Positions 34,808 to 44,012 of a stretch of 64,000 nt of DNA are shown here, piece after piece. Made by a program: the position numbers and the translations under genes. The DNA is from CAZCAC01 sp964496575 (GTDB lineage: Bacteria; Planctomycetota; UBA1135; GCA-002686595). Each line of letters begins with the position of its first letter. The first letter of the stretch is position 1. The DNA lies in assembly GCA_964496575.1 (NCBI GenBank), contig CAZCAC010000001.1, forward strand, positions 1 through 64,000, read 5' to 3'. A model generated the notes under the pieces. The model searched no databases and was not told the origin of the DNA. It worked only from the letters and a program-made list of their open reading frames with translations.

Positions 34808-36765
34808 TCGTCGTCGTCGAGGCGCTGGAGGAGGGCGCGTTCGGCCGGGGTGGGCGGGGTGTAGTCGTCGCGCGGCGGAACGGGGTCATGTAGCTCGATC
34901 GCGACAGTCTCGGTTCCCTCGATCCTCGGTGCTCCGCGGTAGGCGGGATCGACCCAGATCGCCGCGCCGAATCCGAACTCGAGCTCGTCCGGGGAGCGGA
35001 AGCAGCGGTCGTCGTAGCGCATTCGTGCGGCGGGCACTCGTTCGCCGTCGAGGAAGAGCACGATGCCCAGCCGCGTCGAGGAAGGCCGCCTCGGTATCAC
35101 CGCGGTGAGCGGAGCCTCGCCGCGCACGAGAGTCGCGCCCCAGCGGAACGCATGCGCTTCGATCTCAATGCCGTTCCCGGAAATCGGCTGGTAGGGAGCA
35201 CCCTCCGGCGGGAATCTCTCGAGGACGAGTTCGACCCTCACGCCGGCGGGCCCTGGGACGACCAGCTCGAGCTCACGGCTGTTCTTCGGGCGCAGGTCGA
35301 GCGCGGGCTCATCGGCATCCTGGGACCAGAGCGGGCTGCGGCGCGCCAGAAGCACGGGCAGGTCGGTTTCGAGCAGCGGCTTGCCAGCGATCGAAAAGTC
35401 CGTCTCATCGAGCCCTTCCCGGGCGAAGGCCAGCGCGAGATCAACGCCGCGCAGGCCCGGCACGATGCCGAGGGTCTGCGACGGGGGGAGCTCGAAGCGA
35501 CGATTGTCCGCGTTCGGCGGGCGAACGCCGAGCTGCTCCAGGACCACCGCCTCGGGATCCGTGTCCGGAGTCAGCAGGTCGAGCTCGGTCTCGGCACAGC
35601 TCGCCCGGAGGTTCAACACTTCCCCTTGCTCACCGCGAAACGAGACGGAAACCCGCTGCGCATTCGAGCGGTGCCGCTGCACCACTCCCGTCGCCAGCTC
35701 CTGGACGAACAAGCGCCCGGATCGCCCCCCACCGACCCCCACGCTCGATGTCCAGCCTCCCGGGGGGTCATCCCGATCCGCAGCCTGGCCACCGAGCCCG
35801 CTCTCCCACCAGGTCCGGGGTACGGTGACCAAGGGGCCGGGTTTCCCCCAGCTCCGGATCCACGGCATGAGAACCTGCGGCCCGGGACCCTCCCTCGCCC
35901 GCGCGTCGTCCGGAGTCGCCGCCGGCAGACCGATCACCTCGATCTTGGCCGTCTCGAATCGCCCCGCGCGTCGGAGCACGTCGAACACCTGCCCCAGCAC
36001 GGCATCCAGGCGCGACAGCTCGGCCGCGTACAGGGCCTCGAGCATGGCGACGCGCCGCTCGTCACCTCGACGCCGCAGCAGGGTGTTCTTCAGGGTGCGA
36101 GCGCGCTCGCCTCCCTCCGTCGGTCTGGCGAATCCCTCATCGACGATTCCCCCCCGTCCTCGCCATGGATCGAGGAAGGTCTCCAGCCACGGAGTGGGAT
36201 CGCCGCGATCGATCCAGTCTCGACCGCGAAGGTCGCCGAAGTGCAGGAAGAGATGGACGGCACCGTCCTTCTCGAGGGCCGCCTCGAACTCCCCGCGGAC
36301 CGCGCCAAGAACCTGGTCTGCTGGAAGCGGCTGTCCCATCGTCTCGAGCTCCGGCGCGTGCCACACCTGGAAGCCGAGCCCCAGCCCGGCATAGTCGAAG
36401 TGGGCCTGGGAGACCGAGCCGAGCGTGATCCACTGACTGGAGCCAGGGCGATCCTCCGCCCGAGAGCCGTATCGGGATTCGATCCTGTCCCTCCCGGGCT
36501 CCCTGATCGACCTGACCCCCCGGCACTCGAGAATGTCGGCGACCGCCGCGGTCGACGACGCATACTGGCCTGGAGCGAAGATCCACCCCTCCCGGGCAAG
36601 CGCCGAGAGCACCGGCGTCGTGTCGTGCTTCGCCCCACAGGCGTGCAGCTGCTCGACGTCGACGGAGTCCCAGATGACCAGCACACTGGTCGGGGGCGGA
36701 GGCTCAGGCTCCCCGCAGCTCGCGAGGAACGCGATCACCACGAACGCCCCCGCGAGCGCTCTCAT
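34804..36765 (-). CDS. sulfatase-like lipoprotein, catalytic centre doubtful
   Basis: 653 residues from ATG 36765, in an ATGA overlap with the dehydratase gene. The N-terminus MRALAGAFVVIAFLASC is a lipoprotein signal. The next segment, TSVLVIWDSVDVEQLHACG, then TTPVLSALAREGWIF, follows the sulfatase and phosphonate monoester hydrolase pattern (usually VLLISIDTLRADHL and TPNLDRLA). The usual Cys/Ser-x-Pro-x-Arg nucleophile motif is not found; SSTAAVADILEC stands where it should be. The second half (from about 370) is beta-rich and unknown. It may be an inactive sulfatase-fold surface protein. Its stop overlaps the next start as ATGA. Confidence 0.6.
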   Translation of the reverse strand: MRALAGAFVVIAFLASCGEPEPPPPTSVLVIWDSVDVEQLHACGAKHDTTPVLSALAREGWIFAPGQYASSTAAVADILECRGVRSIREPGRDRIESRYGSRAEDRPGSSQWITLGSVSQAHFDYAGLGLGFQVWHAPELETMGQPLPADQVLGAVRGEFEAALEKDGAVHLFLHFGDLRGRDWIDRGDPTPWLETFLDPWRGRGGIVDEGFARPTEGGERARTLKNTLLRRRGDERRVAMLEALYAAELSRLDAVLGQVFDVLRRAGRFETAKIEVIGLPAATPDDARAREGPGPQVLMPWIRSWGKPGPLVTVPRTWWESGLGGQAADRDDPPGGWTSSVGVGGGRSGRLFVQELATGVVQRHRSNAQRVSVSFRGEQGEVLNLRASCAETELDLLTPDTDPEAVVLEQLGVRPPNADNRRFELPPSQTLGIVPGLRGVDLALAFAREGLDETDFSIAGKPLLETDLPVLLARRSPLWSQDADEPALDLRPKNSRELELVVPGPAGVRVELVLERFPPEGAPYQPISGNGIEIEAHAFRWGATLVRGEAPLTAVIPRRPSSTRLGIVLFLDGERVPAARMRYDDRCFRSPDELEFGFGAAIWVDPAYRGAPRIEGTETVAIELHDPVPPRDDYTPPTPAERALLQRLDDDE

Positions 36766-37733
36766 CCTCCACTCCTCAGCGCTTCGATCTGCCCCGGCGC
36801 CGGGTTGCCGCCCGACACGACGCAGGCGACGCGCAGCGGGCCGCTCGGCCCGCGCCCCTCGAGCAGCTCGTCGGGCAGCAGCTTCTCGAAGACCACGGCG
36901 ACCGCCGCCGCACCCGCAGGCTCGACCGTCTCGCCGGCGAGCACCAGGCGCTTCTGCGCGGCGAAGACCTGCTCGTCCTCCAGGGTGAACATCCCGTCGA
37001 GCGTCTCTACGCAGATCCCGACGTTGACCTTCCCGGAGTTGAGCGGGCACAGCCCCTGCACCTGCGTGGTGATCTCGGGCACCATCACCGGCTCGCCCGC
37101 CTCGAGCCCCATGGTCATCGACGGCGCGCCGGCGGGCTCGGCGCCGTAGATCTTGACGGCGTCGCCGAGCGCGCGGCACAGCGCCAGCGAGGTGCCGCCG
37201 ATCAGGCCGCCGCCGCCGACGGGGGTGAGGACGACCTCGACCTCGGGCCAGTCCTGCGCGATCTCGAGCCCGACGGTGCCCGCGCCCTCGACGGTGCGCT
37301 CGGAGTCGTAGGGGTGGATCAGGACGGCGCCCGCTTCGACACGCTCTCTACAGATCGCCTCCGCCGCGGGTCGGTCCTCACCGAGCACGACGTCGGCGCC
37401 GAGCTCGCGGCAGGCGGCGATCTTGTTCGGGTAGGCGTCGGCGGGCATGACGATCGTCGCCTGGATGCCGGCCTGTCGCGCGGCCCAGGAGAGGGCGCGG
37501 CCGTGGTTGCCGGAGCTGGTCGCGATCACGCCGGCGAAGCGCTGCTGCACGGTGAGCTGGGAGATCTGGTTCCACGCCCCGCGGCACTTGAAGGAGCCGG
37601 TCTTCTGGCGATTCTCCAGCTTGCAGCGCAGCTCGATCCGCTCGTCCCCGCCGTCGAAGGCCTGGAGCGGGGTCCGGCGAACCACGCCCTCCAGCCGCGC
37701 CGCCGCTGCCTCGATGTCGATGTGGTCGAACAT
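36762..37733 (-). CDS. threonine/serine dehydratase-type PLP enzyme
   Basis: 323 residues from ATG 37733. Fold type II PLP enzyme that removes the hydroxyl and amino group from Thr or Ser (or racemises Ser). Lys49 in TGSFKCRGA forms the Schiff base; SSGNHGRAL and PVGGGGLIGG are the other cofactor contacts, and the C-terminal VVSGGN closes the site. No ACT regulatory domain, so it resembles the short catabolic or serine-racemase-like group. It is the first gene of the coupled operon running to 33179 and starts 24 bases from a divergent Dus gene. Confidence 0.9.
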   Translation of the reverse strand: MFDHIDIEAAAARLEGVVRRTPLQAFDGGDERIELRCKLENRQKTGSFKCRGAWNQISQLTVQQRFAGVIATSSGNHGRALSWAARQAGIQATIVMPADAYPNKIAACRELGADVVLGEDRPAAEAICRERVEAGAVLIHPYDSERTVEGAGTVGLEIAQDWPEVEVVLTPVGGGGLIGGTSLALCRALGDAVKIYGAEPAGAPSMTMGLEAGEPVMVPEITTQVQGLCPLNSGKVNVGICVETLDGMFTLEDEQVFAAQKRLVLAGETVEPAGAAAVAVVFEKLLPDELLEGRGPSGPLRVACVVSGGNPAPGQIEALRSGG

Positions 37734-37757
37734 GGAGCAGAGGGTAACGTATCGGGC

Positions 37758-38693
37758 GTGACCGAGCTGCCCTTCACCGCCCCCTGGCTCCTCGCCCCGA
37801 TGGAGGGGATCACCGAGCCCTGCTTTCGCGAGCTGGTCCTCGAGAGGAATCCCCCATCCGCCCTGGGTGGAGCGTTCACCGAGTTCGTGCGCGTGGTCGA
37901 TCACCCGATGTCGGTGCGGGTCCTGCGGGAGCGCCTGGGGCGGAAGCGCTTCGACGCGCCGGTCGGGCTGCAGCTCCTGGGCGCCGACCTCGCGGCGCTG
38001 GAGGCGACGGCGGCGAATGCGGTTGTCGCGGGGGCGCCGCTGGTCGACGTCAACGCCGGTTGCCCGGCGAAGGGTGCGCTGCGCGGCCGGGCCGGGTCGG
38101 GGTTGCTGTCGGAACCGGGTCGGCTGGAGGCGGTCGTCGCGGCGGTGGCTCGCGGAGTGGCCGGAGCGGTCCCGGTGACGGCGAAGATCCGGGCGGGTTG
38201 CGAGAACGCCGATCACGTCGAGGAGCTCGCCCGCGCGGCGGAGGCCGGAGGTGCGGCGCTCCTGACCGTCCATTGCAGGACGAGGGACGAGCACTACCAG
38301 CCGGAGGTCGACTGGACGCGCATCGCCCGGGCGGTCACGGCCGTGAAGATCCCGGTGTGCGGGAACGGCGGCGTCCGGGAGCACGCGGCCCTCGAGCGGA
38401 TGCGCGAGGAGACTGGCTGCGCACTGGTGATGATCGGGCAGGCGGCGCTGGGCGATCCGTGGATCTTCTCCGGGGTCGAGGTGTCGCGCGGGGAAGCGGC
38501 GAGGTTCCTGATCGAGTACGCGTGGAGGTTGCAGGAGCGGGGCACGACCAGCCGGAAGGGCGCGGCGGGGCGAGTCAAGCAGCTCTTGCGGCACTGGACG
38601 GCGGGGGGGTTGATCGAGGATGACCTGGCGAGCTGGTTGGCGGAGCGGGATGCGGCAGGATTGTTCGCGCGATTGCAGGCTGCGGCGGAGTGA
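37758..38693 (+). CDS. dus: tRNA-dihydrouridine synthase
   Basis: 311 residues from GTG 37758, needed to include the conserved PWLLAPMEGITEP start; the open frame goes further upstream but runs into the divergent gene. An FMN enzyme that reduces uridines in the tRNA D-loop. The catalytic Cys is C102 in DVNAGCPAKGALRG, followed by GSGLL; VTAKIRAG and CGNGGV are flavin and tRNA contacts. The C-terminal helical domain is present. Which Dus subfamily it belongs to is not clear. Confidence 0.9.
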   Translation: MTELPFTAPWLLAPMEGITEPCFRELVLERNPPSALGGAFTEFVRVVDHPMSVRVLRERLGRKRFDAPVGLQLLGADLAALEATAANAVVAGAPLVDVNAGCPAKGALRGRAGSGLLSEPGRLEAVVAAVARGVAGAVPVTAKIRAGCENADHVEELARAAEAGGAALLTVHCRTRDEHYQPEVDWTRIARAVTAVKIPVCGNGGVREHAALERMREETGCALVMIGQAALGDPWIFSGVEVSRGEAARFLIEYAWRLQERGTTSRKGAAGRVKQLLRHWTAGGLIEDDLASWLAERDAAGLFARLQAAAE

Positions 38694-38712
38694 GGGCAGG
38701 CGTGCGGGTGGG

Positions 38713-38739
38713 GTGGCGTTCGGCGCAGGCGAACGCCAC
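38713..38739. terminator. perfect 10-bp hairpin after dus
   Basis: Positions 38713-38722 pair perfectly with 38730-38739 around a seven-base loop, 20 bases after the dus stop and before the convergent PQQ gene. The word GTGGCGTTCG and its complement recur, degenerate, near 1513-1600 and 33124-33150, so it may be a REP-like element used as terminator. Confidence 0.55.
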
Positions 38740-38814
38740 GCCGCCATTGGTCCGACCCTTGCTACGCGAATTGCGAGAGCGAGTGAGGGCTAGGAGGGAA
38801 GAGCCTCTCTCGAG

Positions 38815-40077
38815 TCACCCTCCCGCAATCTCATAGCACACCAATCGCTCCCCGTCCCTGACCAGGATCCGACCGGCGGCGACCGCGGGATGACCCCACA
38901 TCCCCGGACCGCCCAGCGAGTAGCTGCGCAAGAGCTCGAAGCGCTCACGCGTGACCTCGCCCACCACCAGGGAGCCATCCTCTCCAAAGACCAGGACCTG
39001 GCTCCCCCACGCGATCAGCGACGCGTGCTCGCCGCCGTCGGGCTCGCCTCGCCAGACCACCGACCCGTCCTCCGGATCGAGGCCGAAGAGCTGGCCGCGG
39101 CGGCGCTGGGAGAAAGCGACGACCAGATTCCCGGCGACCACGGGAGAGCTCATGAACATCGACTCGCGACAGCGCCACAGGTGGTCGACAGCCCAGGCAT
39201 CCTCCTCCGACCGGATCGACCAGGCGTGGAAGTCCTTCTGGTAGTCCGAGGTGAGGAGGCGATTCCCCAGGAGCAGCGGCGTGACGATCGTGTTGTCCAT
39301 CTTCACCTCGTAGGGAATCCGCCACAGTTCCACCCCACCCTGGGGATCGAGGCCAACGACCGACTCCTCGCTCTTGAAGATCAGCTGCGGGCGGCCTTCG
39401 ATCTCGTGGATGATCGGGGACGCCCCGATCGCGGGCGCGTCGCCGTCCCACCGCCAGTGCTCCCGGCCGTCACCCGCCGCGAGCGCGACCATGGCCCCAC
39501 GCCCCACTCTTCCCGGTGTCTGATCGTCGTTGAAGCCGAAGTGGACGAAGCACCGCTCGTTCCACACCAGCGGGGAAGCCGCCGCCCCGAACCAGGCGTG
39601 GCTCGGTTCGAACTCCGAGGAGAACGTCCTCGTCCACACGAGCTCTCCCGTCGCGGCCTCCCGCACCGACAGGATCGCGGTGATGCCGAGCGTGAACAGG
39701 CGACCGCCGATCACCGTCGGGGTCGAGTAGGGACCGATTCCGTGATCTCGCGCCGAGGGGTCCTGCTCGAACTCCGCCTCGTAGCCGGTACTCCACACCT
39801 CGACACCATCGTCGAGGCGGAGGCAGCGCACGACTTCCCGCTGCCCCTGCCGCGAGAACACCCAGACCCGATCCCCGGCGACCACCGGCCCGGAGTACCC
39901 ACCGCCGACCTCGCTCGCCCACTGCCTGGTGAGCTGTTCCGGCCAGGTCGCGGGCCGGCTCTCCACGGAGAGTGCGCCGGTTCGATCGGGGCCCCGCCAT
40001 TGTGGCCAGTCCTCCCCAGCACCCGCCGGAGATCCGACGAGCAACCCGATCGAGACCAGAATGACCGCATCATTCAT
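38815..40077 (-). CDS. secreted PQQ-like beta-propeller repeat protein
   Basis: 420 residues with a short signal peptide (MNDAVILVSIGLLVGSPAGAG). The mature start EDWPQWRGPDRTGA is the family mark of planctomycete PQQ-like propellers. Seven or eight blades of W-x-SPVVAGDRVWVFS-type strands follow (SGPVVAGDRVWVF, STPTVIGGRLFTLG, MSSPVVAGNLVVAFS). No catalytic or cofactor residues of true quinoprotein dehydrogenases are seen, so it is probably a binding protein. A small hairpin overlaps the region just before ATG 40077. Confidence 0.88.
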   Translation of the reverse strand: MNDAVILVSIGLLVGSPAGAGEDWPQWRGPDRTGALSVESRPATWPEQLTRQWASEVGGGYSGPVVAGDRVWVFSRQGQREVVRCLRLDDGVEVWSTGYEAEFEQDPSARDHGIGPYSTPTVIGGRLFTLGITAILSVREAATGELVWTRTFSSEFEPSHAWFGAAASPLVWNERCFVHFGFNDDQTPGRVGRGAMVALAAGDGREHWRWDGDAPAIGASPIIHEIEGRPQLIFKSEESVVGLDPQGGVELWRIPYEVKMDNTIVTPLLLGNRLLTSDYQKDFHAWSIRSEEDAWAVDHLWRCRESMFMSSPVVAGNLVVAFSQRRRGQLFGLDPEDGSVVWRGEPDGGEHASLIAWGSQVLVFGEDGSLVVGEVTRERFELLRSYSLGGPGMWGHPAVAAGRILVRDGERLVCYEIAGG

Positions 40078-40098
40078 CCCTGAACCCTCGCTTCAGGG
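40078..40098 (-). promoter_or_regulatory. hairpin covering the leader just before the PQQ gene start
   Basis: Positions 40078-40084 pair with 40092-40098 (seven perfect pairs, seven-base loop), directly adjoining the start codon at 40077. The GAGG that could serve as ribosome-binding site lies in its loop. It may modulate translation or end the transcript of the sigma-factor gene upstream. Confidence 0.35.
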
Positions 40099-40171
40099 TA
40101 CGGGGAGGTGACCGGGATATGGGCGGAATCCGCCCCTCTCGATCGACCTCCCCGCGGCTCGACGCAGGTGA

Positions 40172-42391
40172 CTATCGCTCTCGCACCGTCACGAAGCGCA
40201 GATCGAGCCCATCGATCGTCGCCCCCGAGGCGGCGTAGACCATCGGTGAGCCCATCGGCGCGCGCTCGGGGTGGAAGGCCATCACGCGCACCGGCACCGA
40301 GCTCGGCAGTCCGCCGATCTCGAAGCGCCCCTCGGCGTCGGTCCGGTGAATGGGCTCGACGAAGACCCCCTCCCCCGCGTTCTTCCGGACCTTCCCGTCG
40401 AGCACCTTCGTCTTCTCCGTCGAGATCGGGCCGGTGCCGGTGATGAAGACGATCGCGCCCTCGAGCGGCTCGCCGTCGACGTCGTACACGACGCCGATCA
40501 ACGTGCCCGGCTTCTCGAAGCGCAGCTGCAAGCCCTCCGCGGCCGGCATCTCCTCGGAGAGGAACACGACCTCGGAGATCGCCGGGGCAAAGGGGTGCTC
40601 GTATCCCACCGCTACCCAGCGGCCGGGCTCGCGCACGCGGCTCTGGAAGCGGCTGGACGGCTCGGGGTCCTCGCCGAAGAGCGCCGTCTGGAACGAGTCG
40701 CGGAAGAGCAGGTTCGGCAGGAAGTCGTAGTGGAAGTCGGCGCTGGAGAGCTCCGGCACCCGGTAGACCCAGACGTCGGGATAGGAGCGCTCGATCGGCC
40801 GTCCGCCGTCGAGCTCGGTCATCGTCCCGGTCATCGAGAACCCCGGAGGGCGCTCGGCGGCCGGCTGGGTGGCGCTCCGCTCGGCGTATTCGGTGCTCTC
40901 GGGTCGGGCGGTGACGACTCGCGCCGACCGACCGGCCACTCCGAGCTCGAACGTCGCCGTGCAGGTCGTCCACACGTCATCGCGACGGAAACGCGCGGTG
41001 ACCTTCTTGGGCCCCAGCTTCGAGCCCCGCAGCAGGACGCGCCCCCCGGTGTCGAGGCGACCGCTGGTCTCCCAGCGAGGCCAGGTGCCCCCGCCGATGG
41101 TGCGCAGGTTGCGGTGCAGGATGACGATCGAGTCCGCCGGCAGCAGCATCCCCTCCTCGTCGCGCACCTCGAGGTCCAGCTCGAACTCGCCGTCCGTCTC
41201 GTCGAGAGGGCGCTCCAGGACGATGTCGAAGTCCTCGATCGACCCGTTCGGCGGCACGCGCGTATCGCCAGCCCTGGCGATGATCGCCTCGTCGTACTCG
41301 ACGTACACGCGGTAGTCCTCGCCGCTGTCGTGGCGCACCGGCACGACGATCTCGTAGTGCCCGTTCGCATCGGTGGCCGAGCGCCCGCCCCACGCGGACA
41401 TCTTGTCGGCGATCACGTAGGAGCCGGCGACGACGGTGACGCCCTTGGCCGGGCCCCCATCGGGGACCGTGACCACCCCGGTGATCGTCCCGCTCCGGTC
41501 GTCGGTCGCCACGACGGCGTCCTCGCGTTCGGAGTCGACGCCGGAGGACGCGGGCGTGCCGGCCGCCCCCCCGCCGAGAGCGACGCGCGGTGGCGAAGTC
41601 GTCTCGACCGCGGGCGGCGTGAGCGCTTCCCTCTCCCCCGCCGCGACCAGGGCCGCCGGCGCGTCGGAACCGCCGGGTGTTTCGTCCACCCAGAGCGCGA
41701 CCCCGAGACCGCCCGCCAGGAGCGCGAGCCCGCCGAGCGCCGAACCGAGCACGAGCGGACCACCCGAGACGAGCGCTGTGCCCCTCAGGCCGAGCAATCT
41801 CTCCACGAGCCCCGCCGGCACGGGCTCCACGGGAGCTTCGGCGAGGTGGCGCTCGAGATCGACCGCGAACGCGCCGAGCCCTCCTCGCTTCAACCCCTCG
41901 CGCAATCGTTCGAGCCCCCGTCGCACGCGATCGTGTGCCGAGGCCACCGAGACGGTCATCACCTCACCGATCTGTTCGTAGGTCATCTCGTCCTGGAAGC
42001 GCAAGGAGATGGCGATTCGCAGCTCCTCGGGGAGCCGGCGGAAGATCCGCTCGAAGAGGCTCCGCTCGTCCTGGTCCAGCTTCCCGTCGCGCACTTCGTG
42101 TGCTACTCCGTCTCTATTCATCACGGCTCGTTCGGCCTCCCGCTGGCGTCTGCGTCGGTCGCCGCGCAGGTGCATGAGCGCTGTCCGCGAGGCCATCCAG
42201 CACAGGACGGCGCGCAGCCTCTCCGCGTCGTCGAGCTGCTCCTTCTTCTCGAGAGCCTGGAGGAAGACCTGCTGCGTCACGTCTTGCGCGTCGTCGACGT
42301 TCAGGAGGATCCGCAGCGCCGCGCGGTACACCGCGGCGTGGTGCTCTCGCACGAGGGTCTCGAAGGGGTCGCTGGATCGGCTTGCGTTCAT
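40172..42391 (-). CDS. ECF sigma factor fused through a membrane helix to extracytoplasmic domains
   Basis: 739 residues. Residues 9-77 are a sigma-70 region 2 (VYRAALRILLNVDDAQDVTQQVFLQ) and 113-165 region 4 with the helix-turn-helix MTYEQIGEVMTVSVASAHDRVRRGL. A single hydrophobic segment at about 207-234 (GPLVLGSALGGLALLAGGLGVALWV) would cross the membrane. The remaining 500 residues hold carboxypeptidase-regulatory-like beta-sandwich domains (GTITGVVTVPDGGPAKGVTVV at about 300; TLIGVVYDVDGEPLEGAIVF at about 635). The chain could sense outside conditions and regulate transcription directly, without an anti-sigma partner. C-terminally extended ECF factors are known in planctomycetes. Confidence 0.85.
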   Translation of the reverse strand: MNASRSSDPFETLVREHHAAVYRAALRILLNVDDAQDVTQQVFLQALEKKEQLDDAERLRAVLCWMASRTALMHLRGDRRRRQREAERAVMNRDGVAHEVRDGKLDQDERSLFERIFRRLPEELRIAISLRFQDEMTYEQIGEVMTVSVASAHDRVRRGLERLREGLKRGGLGAFAVDLERHLAEAPVEPVPAGLVERLLGLRGTALVSGGPLVLGSALGGLALLAGGLGVALWVDETPGGSDAPAALVAAGEREALTPPAVETTSPPRVALGGGAAGTPASSGVDSEREDAVVATDDRSGTITGVVTVPDGGPAKGVTVVAGSYVIADKMSAWGGRSATDANGHYEIVVPVRHDSGEDYRVYVEYDEAIIARAGDTRVPPNGSIEDFDIVLERPLDETDGEFELDLEVRDEEGMLLPADSIVILHRNLRTIGGGTWPRWETSGRLDTGGRVLLRGSKLGPKKVTARFRRDDVWTTCTATFELGVAGRSARVVTARPESTEYAERSATQPAAERPPGFSMTGTMTELDGGRPIERSYPDVWVYRVPELSSADFHYDFLPNLLFRDSFQTALFGEDPEPSSRFQSRVREPGRWVAVGYEHPFAPAISEVVFLSEEMPAAEGLQLRFEKPGTLIGVVYDVDGEPLEGAIVFITGTGPISTEKTKVLDGKVRKNAGEGVFVEPIHRTDAEGRFEIGGLPSSVPVRVMAFHPERAPMGSPMVYAASGATIDGLDLRFVTVRER

Positions 42392-42480
42392 GGCTCTGGT
42401 GCTGTCCCTGCGCGGGCGTGTCGCGGGTACCGATGCCGGTTGTACGTCGATCTCAGGCAGATTCGCGAAGAAATGTGGAC

Positions 42481-43875
42481 TCAGCCGTCCCGCTCCTCCT
42501 CTTCGACTCCCACCGGCGCCACGAACTCGACCAGGTACGTCAGCACGGAGCCGACCTTCCCGCTGTGGACTCCGTGGATCTCGGCCCGGTACCGCTGCCC
42601 GGGGGCCGTGTCGAGCTTTGCCGGGCGGAAGATGATCGTGTGCCCATTCACGCCGAGGTGGTCGAGCTCGAGCGGGTCACCGATCTTCAGGTAGTCCTCG
42701 TCCACGGCGTAGATGCGCGGCTCGATCTTCTTCAGCTGCGGAAAGCCGTGATGAGCGGGGTTCAACTGAACGCTCCAGGCGTGGCGTGGATCGAAATACT
42801 CTGTCGGCAGGTAGCCGGCCGGCGGGTAGAGGATCACCTCGTACTCGAAAGGCGCAGTGCGGCTCTCGTCCTGGACCCACATCCCGGTCAACCGACCGGA
42901 ACGGCCAAACCCGGTCACCTGGAGCGCCGGCGTGAGGCACCACACCCGATGGCCGACGTACGAGATGTTCATCGGGTCGGAGTCCTCCATGTAGATGTCC
43001 ACCGAGCGACGCATGCTCCTCGTGTAGGCCATGTTGGAGTTGCTCGTTCCGCGGTAGGCGTCGCGGAAGAGATCCTTCGGCCAGCCGGGGTTCTACGGCC
43101 AGTGGGTGAGCTGCTTCATCTCCTCCAGCAGCTTCGAGCCGATCGTGGTGTGGTAGTTGTAGCGCGGGCTGAGCTCCATCTCCTTCCACGGAACGTCGCA
43201 GAGGTAGCGGTAGGCCATCAGCCGCCGCAACGCCAGCTGCCGGTCCTGGGTGTACTCCCCGCTATCCTCGGTCAACTTCCCGGAAGAGTCCTCGAGCAGC
43301 GCCGCGTTCTTCCCCGCCCAGACGATCTTTGGATCGTCGATCCGCTCCAGCGTCTTCCAGATCGACTCGAGGCTCTTGGGGTAGAGCAGGATTCCGTCGA
43401 CTCGAAGCAGGACATCGTCGGCCCACTCCTGACGGCTGGCGACCTTGCCGCGGACCTTCAGCTCGAAGATCCCCTGGCGTCTTCCCAGCTCGTATCTCCC
43501 CTCCAGGATCGTCTTGCCGTCCGCGTGGCGCACGACGTACTTGCCATGCAGCGCGCCCTTCTTGTCGTACGTGGAGGTGATCCAGCGCTTGCCGTCGGGG
43601 TGGAACGACTCGTAGCGACCAGTGAGCACGCCCCGCTTGTAGCGAGCCTTGACCCGCGTCTTGCCATTCTCGTGGTACTCGCGGTAGGCGCCGTTGCGTC
43701 GCCCCTCCCGGTCCAGCGGGCAGCGGAGCTCGACCTCGCCGTTCGGGTAGTGCTCGATCTCCTCCTCGCCAACACCGATCGGGGCGGTGACCGCTGCGGG
43801 AACGATCGCTAGCCAACCGGCGGAAGGGACCAGAGCGGAGAGCGCGACCAGCGCGGCAAGAGTGGGGAGGCGCAT
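42481..43875 (-). pseudogene. secreted MORN-like/CAP-like protein gene interrupted by an in-frame TAG
   Basis: One reading frame of 465 codons with an internal TAG at 43095-43093. The first 260 residues have a signal-like N-terminus and YwqK/MORN-type repeats (HYPNGEVELRCPLDREG, YHENGKTRVKARYKRG, HPDGKRWITSTYDKKG, HADGKTILEGRYELG). The frame then reads THWP-stop-NPGWPKDLFRDAYRG and continues 203 residues to the stop at 42481. The part around the stop (HTTIGSKLLEEMKQ, then NISYVGHRVWCLTP) resembles a CAP/SCP domain, weakly. A CAG-to-TAG change would explain it. The product is either truncated, lost, or made by readthrough. Confidence 0.7.
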
Positions 43876-44012
43876 CGGGACGTATAGTCCGTTGAGGTGC
43901 CGGAGTAACGGGGGGGGGCACGGAGCCAGGAGGATGTCTGACGCCTTGCCGTAGAAACATCCGCGCTCGATGGTAACCGTGGAGTGGTTGCGAACGTCTG
44001 GCTACCGGCGAG

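Noticed and set aside
42481..43875. Reassigned TAG (for example pyrrolysine) as explanation of the interrupted frame
   Set aside because: Many genes in the window use TAG as a normal stop and no tRNA or pyl genes are seen; nonsense mutation or sequence error is simpler.
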